A stretch of 34,645 bases of DNA from an uncultured Bacilli bacterium (GTDB lineage Bacteria; Bacillota_I; Bacilli_A; RF39; UBA660), in the NCBI GenBank assembly GCA_944359055.1, contig CALVSO010000014.1:1-34645 (forward strand), read 5' to 3'. Position numbers and translations under genes: made by a program. Below are positions 14,548-24,587 of the stretch, piece after piece; positions within the stretch are counted from its first letter, which is position 1; each line of letters begins with the position of its first letter. Below the pieces are notes generated by a model. It was not told the origin of the DNA. It worked only from the letters and a program-made list of their open reading frames with translations, and made no database searches.

Positions 14548-14763
14548 TTATCTTGTTCTAGGACTTTTTTCTTCTTGCTCAGTATCTTTTAATGTATCAG
14601 AAGTTTGAGAAAAATCATATAATCACATCATTAATTTCCAATCTTCTTTTTTTCGTTTACCTTCTGATATCATATTTTGATACATTAAATCTTTTTCCAT
14701 TTGTTTTATTTGACTTTCTGCTTTAATAGCTTCTAAATTTTCTTTAAAATATTCATGACTCAT
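14548..14763 (-). pseudogene. Small ORF after queA, interrupted by TGA
   Basis: ATG at 14763 begins a 46-codon frame (start MSHEYFKENLEAIKAE, then a charged, helical stretch) that stops at TGA 14625-14623. The same frame continues without a stop for 24 codons to TAA at 14550-14548, with a hydrophilic tail ending KSPRTR. The gene lies 24 nt after queA and before the operon terminator. A TGG to TGA change would explain it. It could instead be a real 46-residue protein. No family is recognised, and the Shine-Dalgarno is weak (AAGAAG). Confidence 0.4.
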
Positions 14764-14787
14764 ATAATAATCTTCTTTTAACTAAAA

Positions 14788-15804
14788 TTAATCTTTCTTT
14801 ATAAACATACTATCGCCAAAACTAAAGAAACGATAGTTATTTTTTATTGCTTCATTATAAGCATTCATAATATATTCTTTAGTGGCAAAAGCACTTACTA
14901 ACATAACTAAAGTTGATTTAGGCAAATGAAAATTAGTAATTAAACAATCAATAGCCTTAAATTTATATCCAGGATAAATAAATATATCAGTCCATCCACT
15001 ACATTCTTTAAATTCTCCATATAAATTCATTATCGTTTCTAAAGTTCTAGTAGAAGTTGTTCCCACTGCAATAATTCTTTTTTTATGGTTATTTAATATT
15101 GCAGCAGTTTCTTTACTCATCATATAAAATTCACTATGCATTTTATGTTTAGTCACATCTTCTACATTGACTGGTTTAAATGTACCTAACCCAACATGTA
15201 AAGTTATTGGAACAATTATAACACCTTTTTCTTTTATTTTAGATAATAATTCATTAGTAAAATGTAATCCTGCTGTAGGTGCGGCTGCACTACCCTCATT
15301 TTTAGCATAAATAGTTTGATATCTATTTTGATCTTTTAATTTTTCATGAATATAAGGTGGTAGTGGCATTGTTCCTAACTCATCTAATATTTCATATAAA
15401 ATACCATCATAAATAAATTCAAATATTCTTATTCCTTCATCTTTTACTTCAACACATTTCACTTTTAATTTATCACTGAATTTAATTACTGTACCAACTT
15501 TTACTCTTTTAGCAGGTTTTACTAAACATTCCCAATTATTGCCAACTTCTTTCAACATTAATATTTCAATAACAGCGTTAGTTTCCTCTTTAACACCTAT
15601 TAATCTAGCTGGAATTACTTTTGTATCATTAATAACTAATATATCATCTTTTTCTAGATAATCAATTATATCAGTAAAATGTTTATGTTCTATTTTACCT
15701 GTTTCTTTATCTAAAACTAATAATTTGGATGCATCTCTTTTTTCTAAAGGAGTTTGCGCTATTAATTTTTCTGGTAAATAATAATCAAAATCATCTGTTT
15801 TCAT
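14788..15804 (-). CDS. queA: S-adenosylmethionine:tRNA ribosyltransferase-isomerase
   Basis: QueA moves the ribosyl part of S-adenosylmethionine onto 7-aminomethyl-7-deazaguanine in tRNA, making epoxyqueuosine. The 338-residue protein has the family start [20 protein letters not shown], then [52 protein letters not shown] and [17 protein letters not shown]. Length is normal. Its ATG overlaps the ruvB stop (ATGA), as in the Bacillus ruvA-ruvB-queA-tgt operon, but no tgt follows here. Confidence 0.97.
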   Translation of the reverse strand: MKTDDFDYYLPEKLIAQTPLEKRDASKLLVLDKETGKIEHKHFTDIIDYLEKDDILVINDTKVIPARLIGVKEETNAVIEILMLKEVGNNWECLVKPAKRVKVGTVIKFSDKLKVKCVEVKDEGIRIFEFIYDGILYEILDELGTMPLPPYIHEKLKDQNRYQTIYAKNEGSAAAPTAGLHFTNELLSKIKEKGVIIVPITLHVGLGTFKPVNVEDVTKHKMHSEFYMMSKETAAILNNHKKRIIAVGTTSTRTLETIMNLYGEFKECSGWTDIFIYPGYKFKAIDCLITNFHLPKSTLVMLVSAFATKEYIMNAYNEAIKNNYRFFSFGDSMFIKKD

Positions 15805-16817
15805 AGTTCCTCCATATTTAATCTATTTTGATGGTTTATTTTTAAATGTTCATAAGCTTTATCTGTTACAATTCTTCCCCTAGAAGTTCTTTTTAAAAAT
15901 CCATTTTGTAATAAATATGGTTCATAAACATCTTCAATAGTTGTAACTTCTTCTCCAATACTAGAAGCGATTGCATCTATTCCTACTGGACCACCATTAA
16001 ATTTTTCAATTATTGCTTTAAGTAAATTATAATCGGTTTCATCTAAACCTAATTCATCTACTTTTAATTTATCTAAAGCTAAAGTAGTTATTTTTTTGTC
16101 AATAACACCATTACCCATAACTAAAGCATAATCTCTAACTCTTTTAAATAATCTATTGCAGATACGAGGTGTTCCTCTACTTCTTTTAGCTAACTCAACA
16201 GCTGCATCTTCTTCAATTGGAGTATTAAGTACACGACTAGTTCTTTTAGCTATATCAGTTAATTCTTCAATTGTATAATAATTTAATTTAGAAATAATTC
16301 CAAATCTATCTCTTAAAGGGCTAGTTAAATCACCTGTTCTAGTAGTTGCTCCGACTAATGTAAAAGGAGGTAAATCAATTCTAATACTTCTACTACTAGA
16401 ATCACTTCCAACAATTATATCTAAAGTAAAATCTTCCATAGCTGAATATAACACTTCTTCAATATATCTAGGTATTCTATGAATTTCATCAATAAACAAA
16501 ACATCTCCAGGTTCTAAAGTTGATAAAATTGCAGCTAAATCTCCTGTTTTTTCAATAGCAGGACCACTTGCTGTTTTAATATTAGATCCTAATTCATTAG
16601 CAATTATATTAGCCAAAGTAGTTTTACCTAATCCTGGAGGACCATATAATAAAACATGATCTAATGGTTCTTCTCTTAGTTTAGCTGCTTTAATAAAAAC
16701 ACTTAAATTTTCTTTTATTTCAGATTGTCCTATATATTCATCTAAACTATCTGGTCTAATAGTTTGTTCAAAAGTATCTTCTTTTAATTCTCTATTTGTT
16801 ACTACTCTTTCATCCAT
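15801..16817 (-). CDS. ruvB: Holliday junction branch migration helicase RuvB
   Basis: RuvB is the AAA+ motor that, with RuvA, moves Holliday junctions. Motifs: [11 protein letters not shown], Walker [27 protein letters not shown], Walker [12 protein letters not shown], sensor [19 protein letters not shown], and the C-terminal winged-helix part [15 protein letters not shown] with [16 protein letters not shown] start at ATG 16817 (MDERVV), with GGAGG 6-10 nt upstream; the ATG at 16832 has no ribosome site. It follows the HAD gene by one base. No ruvC is near, as usual in Bacillota, which use RecU. Confidence 0.97.
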   Translation of the reverse strand: MDERVVTNRELKEDTFEQTIRPDSLDEYIGQSEIKENLSVFIKAAKLREEPLDHVLLYGPPGLGKTTLANIIANELGSNIKTASGPAIEKTGDLAAILSTLEPGDVLFIDEIHRIPRYIEEVLYSAMEDFTLDIIVGSDSSSRSIRIDLPPFTLVGATTRTGDLTSPLRDRFGIISKLNYYTIEELTDIAKRTSRVLNTPIEEDAAVELAKRSRGTPRICNRLFKRVRDYALVMGNGVIDKKITTLALDKLKVDELGLDETDYNLLKAIIEKFNGGPVGIDAIASSIGEEVTTIEDVYEPYLLQNGFLKRTSRGRIVTDKAYEHLKINHQNRLNMEEL

Positions 16818-16818
16818 A

Positions 16819-17319
16819 CTATCCCTCCACATATTTTAATATATCTTGCCAACTATTCACTGTTTTTAAATTATCATATTCATTTTTAAATAATAAAGTA
16901 TCTATTCCTTTTTTACTAACTTCTAAACAATTAGCATAATAATCATCAATAAATAAATCAATATTTAGTTCTTGACATTTTATAGCTTTTCCTACTTCAA
17001 AACATTCAAAATGAATTTCTTTAAAAGGTAATTTATAATCTTTAATAAATTTAATTGTTGAATTTTTTAAGCTATCTGAATAATAATTACTTCTAGCTGT
17101 AATTAAATATAATTCATTATTTATACTTAATTTACTCAATACATCTACTACATCATCAAAAAAATCTAAATTTTTTGTTATATCATCAATATATTTTTTA
17201 TAAAATTCATATTTTTCATCTAAATTATTAAACTCTTTTATATTATACTTATTTAAATACTCTTTTACTTTATCACTAGTTCTTACGATTGTATCATCAA
17301 AATCAATAGCTATTCTCAT
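16819..17319 (-). CDS. HAD-superfamily phosphatase, 5'-nucleotidase-like
   Basis: The 166-residue protein has HAD motif I IDFDDTIV (5-12), motif II in [10 protein letters not shown], and motif IV in [13 protein letters not shown]. It resembles the small nucleotidase-type HAD proteins (NT5C/YqfW group), which dephosphorylate nucleotides, but the substrate is uncertain. It lies between ruvA and ruvB, overlapping the ruvA stop (ATGA) and ending one base before the ruvB start, so it is cotranscribed with recombination genes. That insertion is not part of the standard ruvAB pair. Confidence 0.75.
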   Translation of the reverse strand: MRIAIDFDDTIVRTSDKVKEYLNKYNIKEFNNLDEKYEFYKKYIDDITKNLDFFDDVVDVLSKLSINNELYLITARSNYYSDSLKNSTIKFIKDYKLPFKEIHFECFEVGKAIKCQELNIDLFIDDYYANCLEVSKKGIDTLLFKNEYDNLKTVNSWQDILKYVEG

Positions 17320-17867
17320 TTTAAAAATAACTTTAAAGATTCCTTTATTTGATCTTCTAGTGATAAATTAGTATTAACTTGTCTTACAACTTTTAGTATA
17401 TCTTGAGTTTTATAACCTAAACCTTTTAATACTTCAATTAATTCATCATTGTTGTTATTTGCAATAACACCATTAGTATTTAACTTACCTTTTAAATCCA
17501 ATATGATTTGTTTAGCTACTTTATCTCCTATTTTAGGAAATTTTTTTAAATATAAAATATTTTCTCTTTCAATAGCATCTATTATACCATTAATTGAACC
17601 AGTTGCAATAATAGGCAAAGCCATTTTACAACCTAATCCCTTTACTTCAATTAATTTTAAAAATAAATCTTTTTCTTCTTTTAATTTAAAACCATATAAA
17701 GTTAATTCATCTTCTTTAACATTTTGATAAATATAAACAGTATATTCTTCATCAACATTAAACGAATATGGATTAGGTGTGTATATTAAATAACCTATTC
17801 CATTATTATCTAATACAATATAATTACTTTCTATTTCTTTAACAAATCCTTTTATATATGCATACAT
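17316..17867 (-). CDS. ruvA: Holliday junction DNA helicase subunit RuvA
   Basis: RuvA tetramers bind Holliday junctions and load RuvB. The 183-residue protein begins MYAYIKGFVKEIESNYIVLD (domain I), has TLYGFKLKEEKDLFLKLIEV, the helix-hairpin-helix part VKGLGCKMALPIIATG and FPKIGDKVAKQIILDLKGKL, and a short C-terminal domain III (GLGYKTQDILKV) that contacts RuvB. AGGTGG and TATAAT (17890-17885) stand before ATG. First gene of the ruvA-HAD-ruvB-queA operon. Confidence 0.95.
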   Translation of the reverse strand: MYAYIKGFVKEIESNYIVLDNNGIGYLIYTPNPYSFNVDEEYTVYIYQNVKEDELTLYGFKLKEEKDLFLKLIEVKGLGCKMALPIIATGSINGIIDAIERENILYLKKFPKIGDKVAKQIILDLKGKLNTNGVIANNNNDELIEVLKGLGYKTQDILKVVRQVNTNLSLEDQIKESLKLFLK

Positions 17868-17913
17868 AAATAACCACCTATATAATTATACCAAACATTC
17901 GTTTTTAAAACAA

Positions 17914-17936
17914 CAAAAAAATAACCGAAGTTATTT
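17914..17936 (-). terminator. Terminator of the priA-fmt operon
   Basis: Minus-strand AAATAAC (17936-17930), a TTCG tetraloop, GTTATTT (17925-17919), then a T-run to 17914. It contains the stop codon of the small membrane protein gene. Confidence 0.8.
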
Positions 17937-18236
17937 CTTTTTCCAAAATATTTTTATTAAATAAACATCTAAAAATACATATAATACACACAATACCCAC
18001 ATTAATATTGTATTAAATATACCACTTGAATACATATCTATTATACTTGGAACACTACTTGGAAAATAAGTATAAATAAAATTACTTATTTCCTTAATTG
18101 GAATATTTGCTGCTATAAAAGCTAATACTCTTAAAAATATATCAACTATTCCTACATAATAAACAATATTACTAAATCTTTTAAAAATTAAAACTGCTAA
18201 AGCACCAACAACTAAAACGATTATTACTACGTTCAT
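17931..18236 (-). CDS. Small hypothetical membrane protein
   Basis: A 101-residue protein with about three membrane segments: residues 2-18, roughly 26-46, and 73-95, ending in a basic KIFWKKK tail. No family is recognised. It is the last gene of the priA-lemA-fmt group, starting 2 nt after the stop of the preceding small gene. The two may be functionally linked, but this is a guess from spacing. Confidence 0.7.
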   Translation of the reverse strand: MNVVIIVLVVGALAVLIFKRFSNIVYYVGIVDIFLRVLAFIAANIPIKEISNFIYTYFPSSVPSIIDMYSSGIFNTILMWVLCVLYVFLDVYLIKIFWKKK

Positions 18237-18238
18237 AC

Positions 18239-18790
18239 CTAACTCCTCAATTCTATATTAACAACATATCCATAATAATTAGATAAATCAACAACTATTT
18301 TTGATTCATATTTAATTATTTTAATACATTCATCGTTAATTATTTCATTATTATAAATTGTTTTTTCAAAATCACTTATTTTTATTACATACGTATCACT
18401 TTTATCAATATAATTAGTTGATTCTAATATACCTACTTCCAATAATTTAGATAAATTACTAGGACTAAATATATTTAAATCATATTTACTTATAATTTCT
18501 GGAACACTATCTACTTCATAATAAATTCCGTCATAAAATACTTTGTTAGTATTTGAATCATATGTAAAATTATCTTCACCAATTATTTCTAATTTATAAT
18601 TAGTAATATCTTCTAATTTAATTTCTTCATTATCTTGATTTGCTTCTTCGTTATCTTGATAATCGTGACTTCCATTAGAAATTAAAGTAAATACAAATAT
18701 AAAAAATATAACATAAATAATTAAAATAGCTAACGATCTTGTCCTTTTATTAGACCATAACTTTTTTATAAATTCAATAGTTTCTTTCAT
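18239..18790 (-). CDS. Hypothetical single-pass membrane protein
   Basis: A 183-residue protein with a short basic cytoplasmic start, a membrane segment (about 18-40), an acidic linker rich in Asp, Asn and Glu (45-60), and an outside domain of about 120 residues with no motif I know. Its ATG overlaps the fmt stop (ATGA), so translation is probably coupled to fmt. Function unknown. Confidence 0.72.
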   Translation of the reverse strand: MKETIEFIKKLWSNKRTRSLAILIIYVIFFIFVFTLISNGSHDYQDNEEANQDNEEIKLEDITNYKLEIIGEDNFTYDSNTNKVFYDGIYYEVDSVPEIISKYDLNIFSPSNLSKLLEVGILESTNYIDKSDTYVIKISDFEKTIYNNEIINDECIKIIKYESKIVVDLSNYYGYVVNIELRS

Positions 18791-19743
18791 TCTAATACTT
18801 TACCTACTATATTTTTGTCTCTTAATCCATTAACAAAACTAATAGCATCCATTTTATTTTTGCCTTCAGGTTGAACTATTTTAAATACTACTTCACCATT
18901 ACTTACTTTAACACCAATACCTTCTTTATAAATAGCCGTAATTTGACCATTAAAACCAATAGGATAATTATCAGTTATAAAAGAATCCCAAACCTTAAGT
19001 ATTTTACCTTCAAATATACAATAAGCCCCAGGCCAAGAATTTAATCCCCTTATTTGATTATGTATTTGTCGTGCTGTTTTGTTAAAGTTTAATTTTTCAT
19101 CTTCTTTTTTTAATGTAAAAGCATAAGTTGCTTGTGATGAATCCTGTTTAGTTCTACTATTAGTTCCATTTATAATACTTGGTAATGTTTTAAGTAATAA
19201 ATCTCTACCCAAAATACTTAACTTATCATGTAATGAACTAGCTGTATCAGTATCTAATATTGGAATTTCTTCTTGAGTGATAATATCTCCTTCATCCATT
19301 TTAGTATTCATATACATAATAGTAATACCTGTTTTAGAATGACCTTCAATTATGGCCTTATGAATAGGAGCTCCTCCTCTTAATTTAGGAAGTAATGATG
19401 CATGAACATTGATACATCCTAATTTAGGACATTCTAATAATTCTCTTGGTATAATTTGACCATAAGCACAAGTAATTATTATATCTGGTTTTAAATTAAT
19501 TATTTCTTGATAATCTTCCCTTATTTTTTCTGGTTGTAAAACTAATATTGCTTTATCATTAGCTAATTTCTTAATTGGTGAAATATTAATTTGACCATGA
19601 TTACCTTTTCTATCTGGTTGAGTTACTACTGCCCTTACTTTATAATTATCTAATAATCCTTGTAAAACTGGTACAGCAAACTCTGGTGTACCCATAAATA
19701 CAACTTGTAATTCTTTTTCTATTTTTATATTGCTATAATCCAT
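18787..19743 (-). CDS. fmt: Methionyl-tRNA formyltransferase
   Basis: Fmt formylates initiator Met-tRNA using 10-formyltetrahydrofolate. Motifs: VVFMGTPEFAVPVLQGLL, CINVHASLLPKLRGGAPIHK (catalytic region with Asn, His and the SLLP loop), ITIMYMNTKMDEGDII and, later, RGLNSWPGAYCIFEGK. I start it at ATG 19743, with AGGTGA at 19754-19749; the upstream in-frame GTG is inside that site. A TAAAAT -10 (19767-19762) suggests a promoter of its own. No def gene adjoins it, although priA-def-fmt is common in Bacillota. Confidence 0.96.
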   Translation of the reverse strand: MDYSNIKIEKELQVVFMGTPEFAVPVLQGLLDNYKVRAVVTQPDRKGNHGQINISPIKKLANDKAILVLQPEKIREDYQEIINLKPDIIITCAYGQIIPRELLECPKLGCINVHASLLPKLRGGAPIHKAIIEGHSKTGITIMYMNTKMDEGDIITQEEIPILDTDTASSLHDKLSILGRDLLLKTLPSIINGTNSRTKQDSSQATYAFTLKKEDEKLNFNKTARQIHNQIRGLNSWPGAYCIFEGKILKVWDSFITDNYPIGFNGQITAIYKEGIGVKVSNGEVVFKIVQPEGKNKMDAISFVNGLRDKNIVGKVLE

Positions 19744-19790
19744 TTTTATCACCTACTAATAATTTTACCACAAAAAAAGAAAGGTGTAAA

Positions 19791-20381
19791 TTAAAAATAA
19801 TCTTCTTCTTCTTTCTTTTCTTCTAATATCACAGCTTCTCTTTTTGGTAATTCTGTTTTAATAACTTTTCTTGTTTGTTCATCAACATCATATATTTGTT
19901 TTGGATAAAACTTTAATATTTTTGATAACAAATTATTAGGAAAAATATTAACAGCTCTATTATATTTTTTTACTATTTCATTATAGTATTTTTTAGCTAC
20001 TACGATCTCTTCTTCCACTAAATTAAATTGTTTAATAACATTTAAAAATACTGGATTTTGTTTTAATATAATGTTTGAATCTGCTATTTCCCATAATCTA
20101 TCAATTAACTTATTTAATTCAATATTTGTAATTATTTTTTCTTTTGATGTTTGTTTTAAATAATCATCTTTAGTTAAAAATAATATTCTATCAATAGTAT
20201 CTTTTTCTAAATTATATTGTTTAAATATATTAACTAAAGTTGGAAGTAAATTAATTCTTTTTTGAAAATAAGTATCTAATTCAACAAAATGTCTATCTGA
20301 TTTGTTACTTAAATGATTAAATAAATTATACATCCCATAAACATAACAAACTAAAATAATAATTATTATTACTATCCACAT
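19791..20381 (-). CDS. lemA: LemA-family membrane protein
   Basis: LemA proteins have an N-terminal membrane anchor and a four-helix cytoplasmic or outer-leaflet domain; their role is unclear. The 196-residue protein has an anchor (2-19), the early motif DTYFQKRINLLPTLVNIF, and the family signature KKYYNEIVKKYNRAVNIFPNN, here in slightly altered form (residues about 136-156). It ends in an acidic tail EEKKEEEDYF. AGGTGG and TATAAT (20405-20400) precede it. It sits between priA and fmt, where def usually stands. Confidence 0.8.
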   Translation of the reverse strand: MWIVIIIIILVCYVYGMYNLFNHLSNKSDRHFVELDTYFQKRINLLPTLVNIFKQYNLEKDTIDRILFLTKDDYLKQTSKEKIITNIELNKLIDRLWEIADSNIILKQNPVFLNVIKQFNLVEEEIVVAKKYYNEIVKKYNRAVNIFPNNLLSKILKFYPKQIYDVDEQTRKVIKTELPKREAVILEEKKEEEDYF

Positions 20382-20415
20382 TTAAACCACCTATAAATTA
20401 TTATACCATATTTTT

Positions 20416-22557
20416 TTAAATTTTATTTGGGTTAAAATCAATTCCCACATTTACTTTACTATTTAAATATTTATCATTTATAAATTTTAAATAATTATAT
20501 ATTTTTTTAGTATCTTTATATTTTATTATTATTTGGTAATAATAAATATTATTTATTTTAGGTATTACTGAAGGACTAGGGCCTAAAATAATTTCATCTT
20601 TTAAATTATATTTTAAATAACTTATTATTTTATTTGCTTCTTCTTCACACTTAATATTATCAGTTCCCTGTATTTTAACTACACATAAGTTATAAAATGG
20701 TGGATATTTTAATATTTTTCTTATTCTCATTTCTTCATTATAAAAACTCAAATAGTCATGCTTTTTAGCATAAACCAAACTATAATGATCAATATTAAAA
20801 GCTTGAATAATAACTTCGCCTAATAAATCACTTCTACCTGCTCTACCTGCTACTTGATTTAATAATTGAAATGTTCTTTCACAACTTCTAAAATCAGGAA
20901 TGTTTAAAGATGCATCACCATTTAATACTCCTACTAATGTTACTTTAGGAAAATTTAATCCTTTAGCAATCATTTGTGTACCAATTAAAATATTATATTT
21001 TTCATTTTCAAAATCATTTATTATCTTTTGGTGAGCTTGTTTAGTTCTAGTAGTATCAACATCCATTCTAACTACTTTAGCATTACTAAATTCATTAATA
21101 ACTTCTTGTTCTAACTTTTCAGTCCCCATACCTCTTTCTTTAATATCACAACTATTACATTCTGGACACTTATATAATTTATTTGTTTCGTAATTACAAT
21201 AATGACATACCATTTTTTTAGAATTTAAATGATAAGTTAATGGAATATCACATTTAGGACATTTATGAGTGAATCCACAATTATTACATGTTGTAATAGT
21301 AGTATATCCTCTTCTATTTAATAAAATAATAACCTGTTCATTATTATTTAATTTTTCATTAATCTTATCTTTTAAAAGTTTAGAAAATATATTATTTTTA
21401 TTTTTTATTTCTTCTTTCATATCAACTAAAGTTACTTGGGGTAAGTTTTTATTAACCCTATTTTTCATTTCTAATAATTCATATATATTAGTTTTTGCTC
21501 TAGTATAACTTTCAATTGATGGAGTAGCACTACCTAAGATAATTGGAATATTATATTTTTTAGCTCTATATAAACCTACATCAATCGCATTATATCTTGG
21601 ATTGTTTTCTTGTTTGTAAGTATTAGAATGTTCTTCATCAATTATAATAATACCTAAATTAGTTAAAGGTGCGAAAACTGCACTTCTAGCCCCTATTACT
21701 ATATTAACTTCTTTTTTTTCAATCTTTCGCCATTCATCATACTTTTCCCCATTACTTAAATGACTATGTAATATAGCAATATCATTACCAAACCTTTTTT
21801 TAAATGTTTCAACTAATTGTGGCGTTAAACTGATTTCTGGTACTAAAACTAAAGCTTGCTTATTTAAATCAATTACTTTTTGAATTAAATTCATATATAC
21901 TTCAGTTTTACCACTTCCAGTTACTCCATGTAATAAATAAGGTTTAAATTTATTTAAATCTATTTTATTTATAACACTAGTTTGTTCTAAAGTTAATTGT
22001 TTTCCTTCTTCATATTCATATACTTCTTCATTTAGCCTATAAACTTCTTTTTCATATTTTTCTATAATATTATTTTTTATTAATTTATCTACTGCATATT
22101 TAGATATTTGACTTGCTTCCTTTAAAGATATATCCTTATTATTTAACATATTAATTAATATCTCTTCATTTTGATTTTTAGGTTCATAATCTTTTATTTT
22201 TCTTATAAAATAAACATATTTTTTATTTACTTTTGTATTTGTTTTTGCTTTTAAAGCTGTAGGTAACATTGTTTGATAAGCACTAGTTAAAGTACATAAT
22301 GTTTTCTTGCTAATGTAACTACCTAAATCTAATAATTCTTCATTTAAAATAGGATTCTCATCAATTAAACTTATTATTTCTTTTAATTTATAATCACATT
22401 CTATTTTATCTTTTATTTCTACGATAAAACCTTCTAATTTTCTATTACCAAAAGGAACTAAACATCTAATACCTACTTTAACTTCCATATTGTCAGGTAT
22501 CAAATAAGAAAATGTTTTATCTAATTTTTGAATTTCAACTAATACATTAGCAATCAT
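20416..22557 (-). CDS. priA: Primosomal protein N' (replication restart helicase PriA)
   Basis: PriA recognises stalled forks and reloads the replicative helicase. The protein (about 713 residues) has an N-terminal DNA-binding domain, Walker A LLHGVTGSGKTEVYMNLI, Walker B IIIDEEHSNTYK, LGSATPS, and the zinc-binding region with Cys pairs CNNCGF, CPKCDI, CHYCNY and CPECNSC. Helicase motifs GTQMIAKGLNFPKVTLV and LLNQVAGRAGRSDL follow. I start at ATG 22557, with GGGTGA 4 nt upstream; the ATG at 22569 overlaps that site. TAAAAT lies at 22578-22573. Confidence 0.97.
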   Translation of the reverse strand: MIANVLVEIQKLDKTFSYLIPDNMEVKVGIRCLVPFGNRKLEGFIVEIKDKIECDYKLKEIISLIDENPILNEELLDLGSYISKKTLCTLTSAYQTMLPTALKAKTNTKVNKKYVYFIRKIKDYEPKNQNEEILINMLNNKDISLKEASQISKYAVDKLIKNNIIEKYEKEVYRLNEEVYEYEEGKQLTLEQTSVINKIDLNKFKPYLLHGVTGSGKTEVYMNLIQKVIDLNKQALVLVPEISLTPQLVETFKKRFGNDIAILHSHLSNGEKYDEWRKIEKKEVNIVIGARSAVFAPLTNLGIIIIDEEHSNTYKQENNPRYNAIDVGLYRAKKYNIPIILGSATPSIESYTRAKTNIYELLEMKNRVNKNLPQVTLVDMKEEIKNKNNIFSKLLKDKINEKLNNNEQVIILLNRRGYTTITTCNNCGFTHKCPKCDIPLTYHLNSKKMVCHYCNYETNKLYKCPECNSCDIKERGMGTEKLEQEVINEFSNAKVVRMDVDTTRTKQAHQKIINDFENEKYNILIGTQMIAKGLNFPKVTLVGVLNGDASLNIPDFRSCERTFQLLNQVAGRAGRSDLLGEVIIQAFNIDHYSLVYAKKHDYLSFYNEEMRIRKILKYPPFYNLCVVKIQGTDNIKCEEEANKIISYLKYNLKDEIILGPSPSVIPKINNIYYYQIIIKYKDTKKIYNYLKFINDKYLNSKVNVGIDFNPNKI

Positions 22558-22617
22558 CATATCACCCATCTCATTTTAACACTCTACTTATTTTTTTGTC
22601 AATTAAATTATTTACAT

Positions 22618-22645
22618 TCATTTTTTTTGATTATTTACATATTCT
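22618..22645 (+). promoter_or_regulatory. Candidate SigE-like (mother-cell) promoter of the collagen-like gene
   Basis: TCATTTT (22618-22624) matches KMATATT at six of seven positions. After 13 nt comes CATATTCT (22638-22645), matching CATACAHT at six of eight. A weak SigA-type reading (TATTAT, 22645-22650) is also possible. Tentative. Confidence 0.25.
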
Positions 22646-22670
22646 ATTATAGAAGTGTGAGGTGAATATT

Positions 22671-23809
<1,139 letters not shown>

Positions 23810-23853
23810 TTATATTTTTTTACAATTAATTTCATAATAAAAATGGTGATATT

Positions 23854-24534
23854 ATGAAACCTATTATTGGTATTGTTGGAATAGATGATTATTCAATAAA
23901 ACAAAAAAGTACTATTTGTATCTTTGAAAATTATAGAAAAGCTATTATTAAATATGGTGGGATTCCTATTGTAATATTACCTCCTTTATTAATTGATTAT
24001 TATAAAACTAGGCCAAAAGACACTAACAAATTAAATAATGAAGATAAAGAACTATTAATAGAACAAATTAATTTATGTGATGGTATCATAATTCCAGGTG
24101 GTTCAAAAAGATTCGAACATCATGTTTTCATATGTGATTATTGTAATAAAAAAAATATACCATTATTAGGTATTTGTATGGGTATGCAGACTATGTGTAA
24201 TTATAACAACAATAATCAAAATATAGTTATCGAAAACAAATTCCATAACAGTAAAAATAATTACAAACATTTAGTAAATATTAAAAAAAATTCTAAACTA
24301 TTCAATATATTAAAAGAAAATAAAATATTAGTAAATAGTTTCCATGATTATAAAGTATGCAATAGTGGTGATTATGATGTTGTTGGAACTTGTGATAATA
24401 TTATTGAAGCTGTTGAAAAAAAAGAAGACCTTTTTAATATTGGTCTACAATGGCATCCTGAAAAAAATTATGATAAAGATTTAAATAGTAAAAAAATATT
24501 CACTAGTTTTATTCAAGCCTGTAAAATTAAATAA
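23854..24534 (+). CDS. Class I glutamine amidotransferase-like hydrolase (peptidase C26), paralogue 1
   Basis: C26 enzymes hydrolyse gamma-glutamyl bonds, for example of gamma-glutamyl-GABA (PuuD) or folate polyglutamate. This 226-residue protein starts MKPIIGIVGIDDYS and has the nucleophile Cys108 in LLGICMGMQTMCNY and the His-Glu pair in QWHPEKNYD (His201, Glu203). IIIPGGSKRFE is the usual glycine loop. The substrate is unknown; no polyamine or folate gene is near. GGTGA lies 4 nt before ATG. A very similar gene follows at once, so this is a tandem duplication. Confidence 0.85.
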   Translation: MKPIIGIVGIDDYSIKQKSTICIFENYRKAIIKYGGIPIVILPPLLIDYYKTRPKDTNKLNNEDKELLIEQINLCDGIIIPGGSKRFEHHVFICDYCNKKNIPLLGICMGMQTMCNYNNNNQNIVIENKFHNSKNNYKHLVNIKKNSKLFNILKENKILVNSFHDYKVCNSGDYDVVGTCDNIIEAVEKKEDLFNIGLQWHPEKNYDKDLNSKKIFTSFIQACKIK

Positions 24535-24544
24535 CTTTTCATAA

Positions 24545-24569
24545 CTTTTATTTTATGTTAAAATAAAAG
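24545..24569 (+). other. AT-only hairpin between the C26 paralogues
   Basis: An 11-bp perfect stem (24545-24555 with 24559-24569) with a TGT loop. No T-run follows, so it is not a clear terminator. It stands just before the second paralogue's start and includes a TAAAAT -10-like box (24559-24564). Confidence 0.45.
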
Positions 24570-24587
24570 ATGAAAGAAGTTGATATG

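Noticed and set aside
14548-14763. TGA read as tryptophan (code 4, Mollicutes-like)
   Set aside because: TGA ends gpr, fmt, ruvB and arcB at their proper lengths, and Trp is encoded by TGG in conserved genes.
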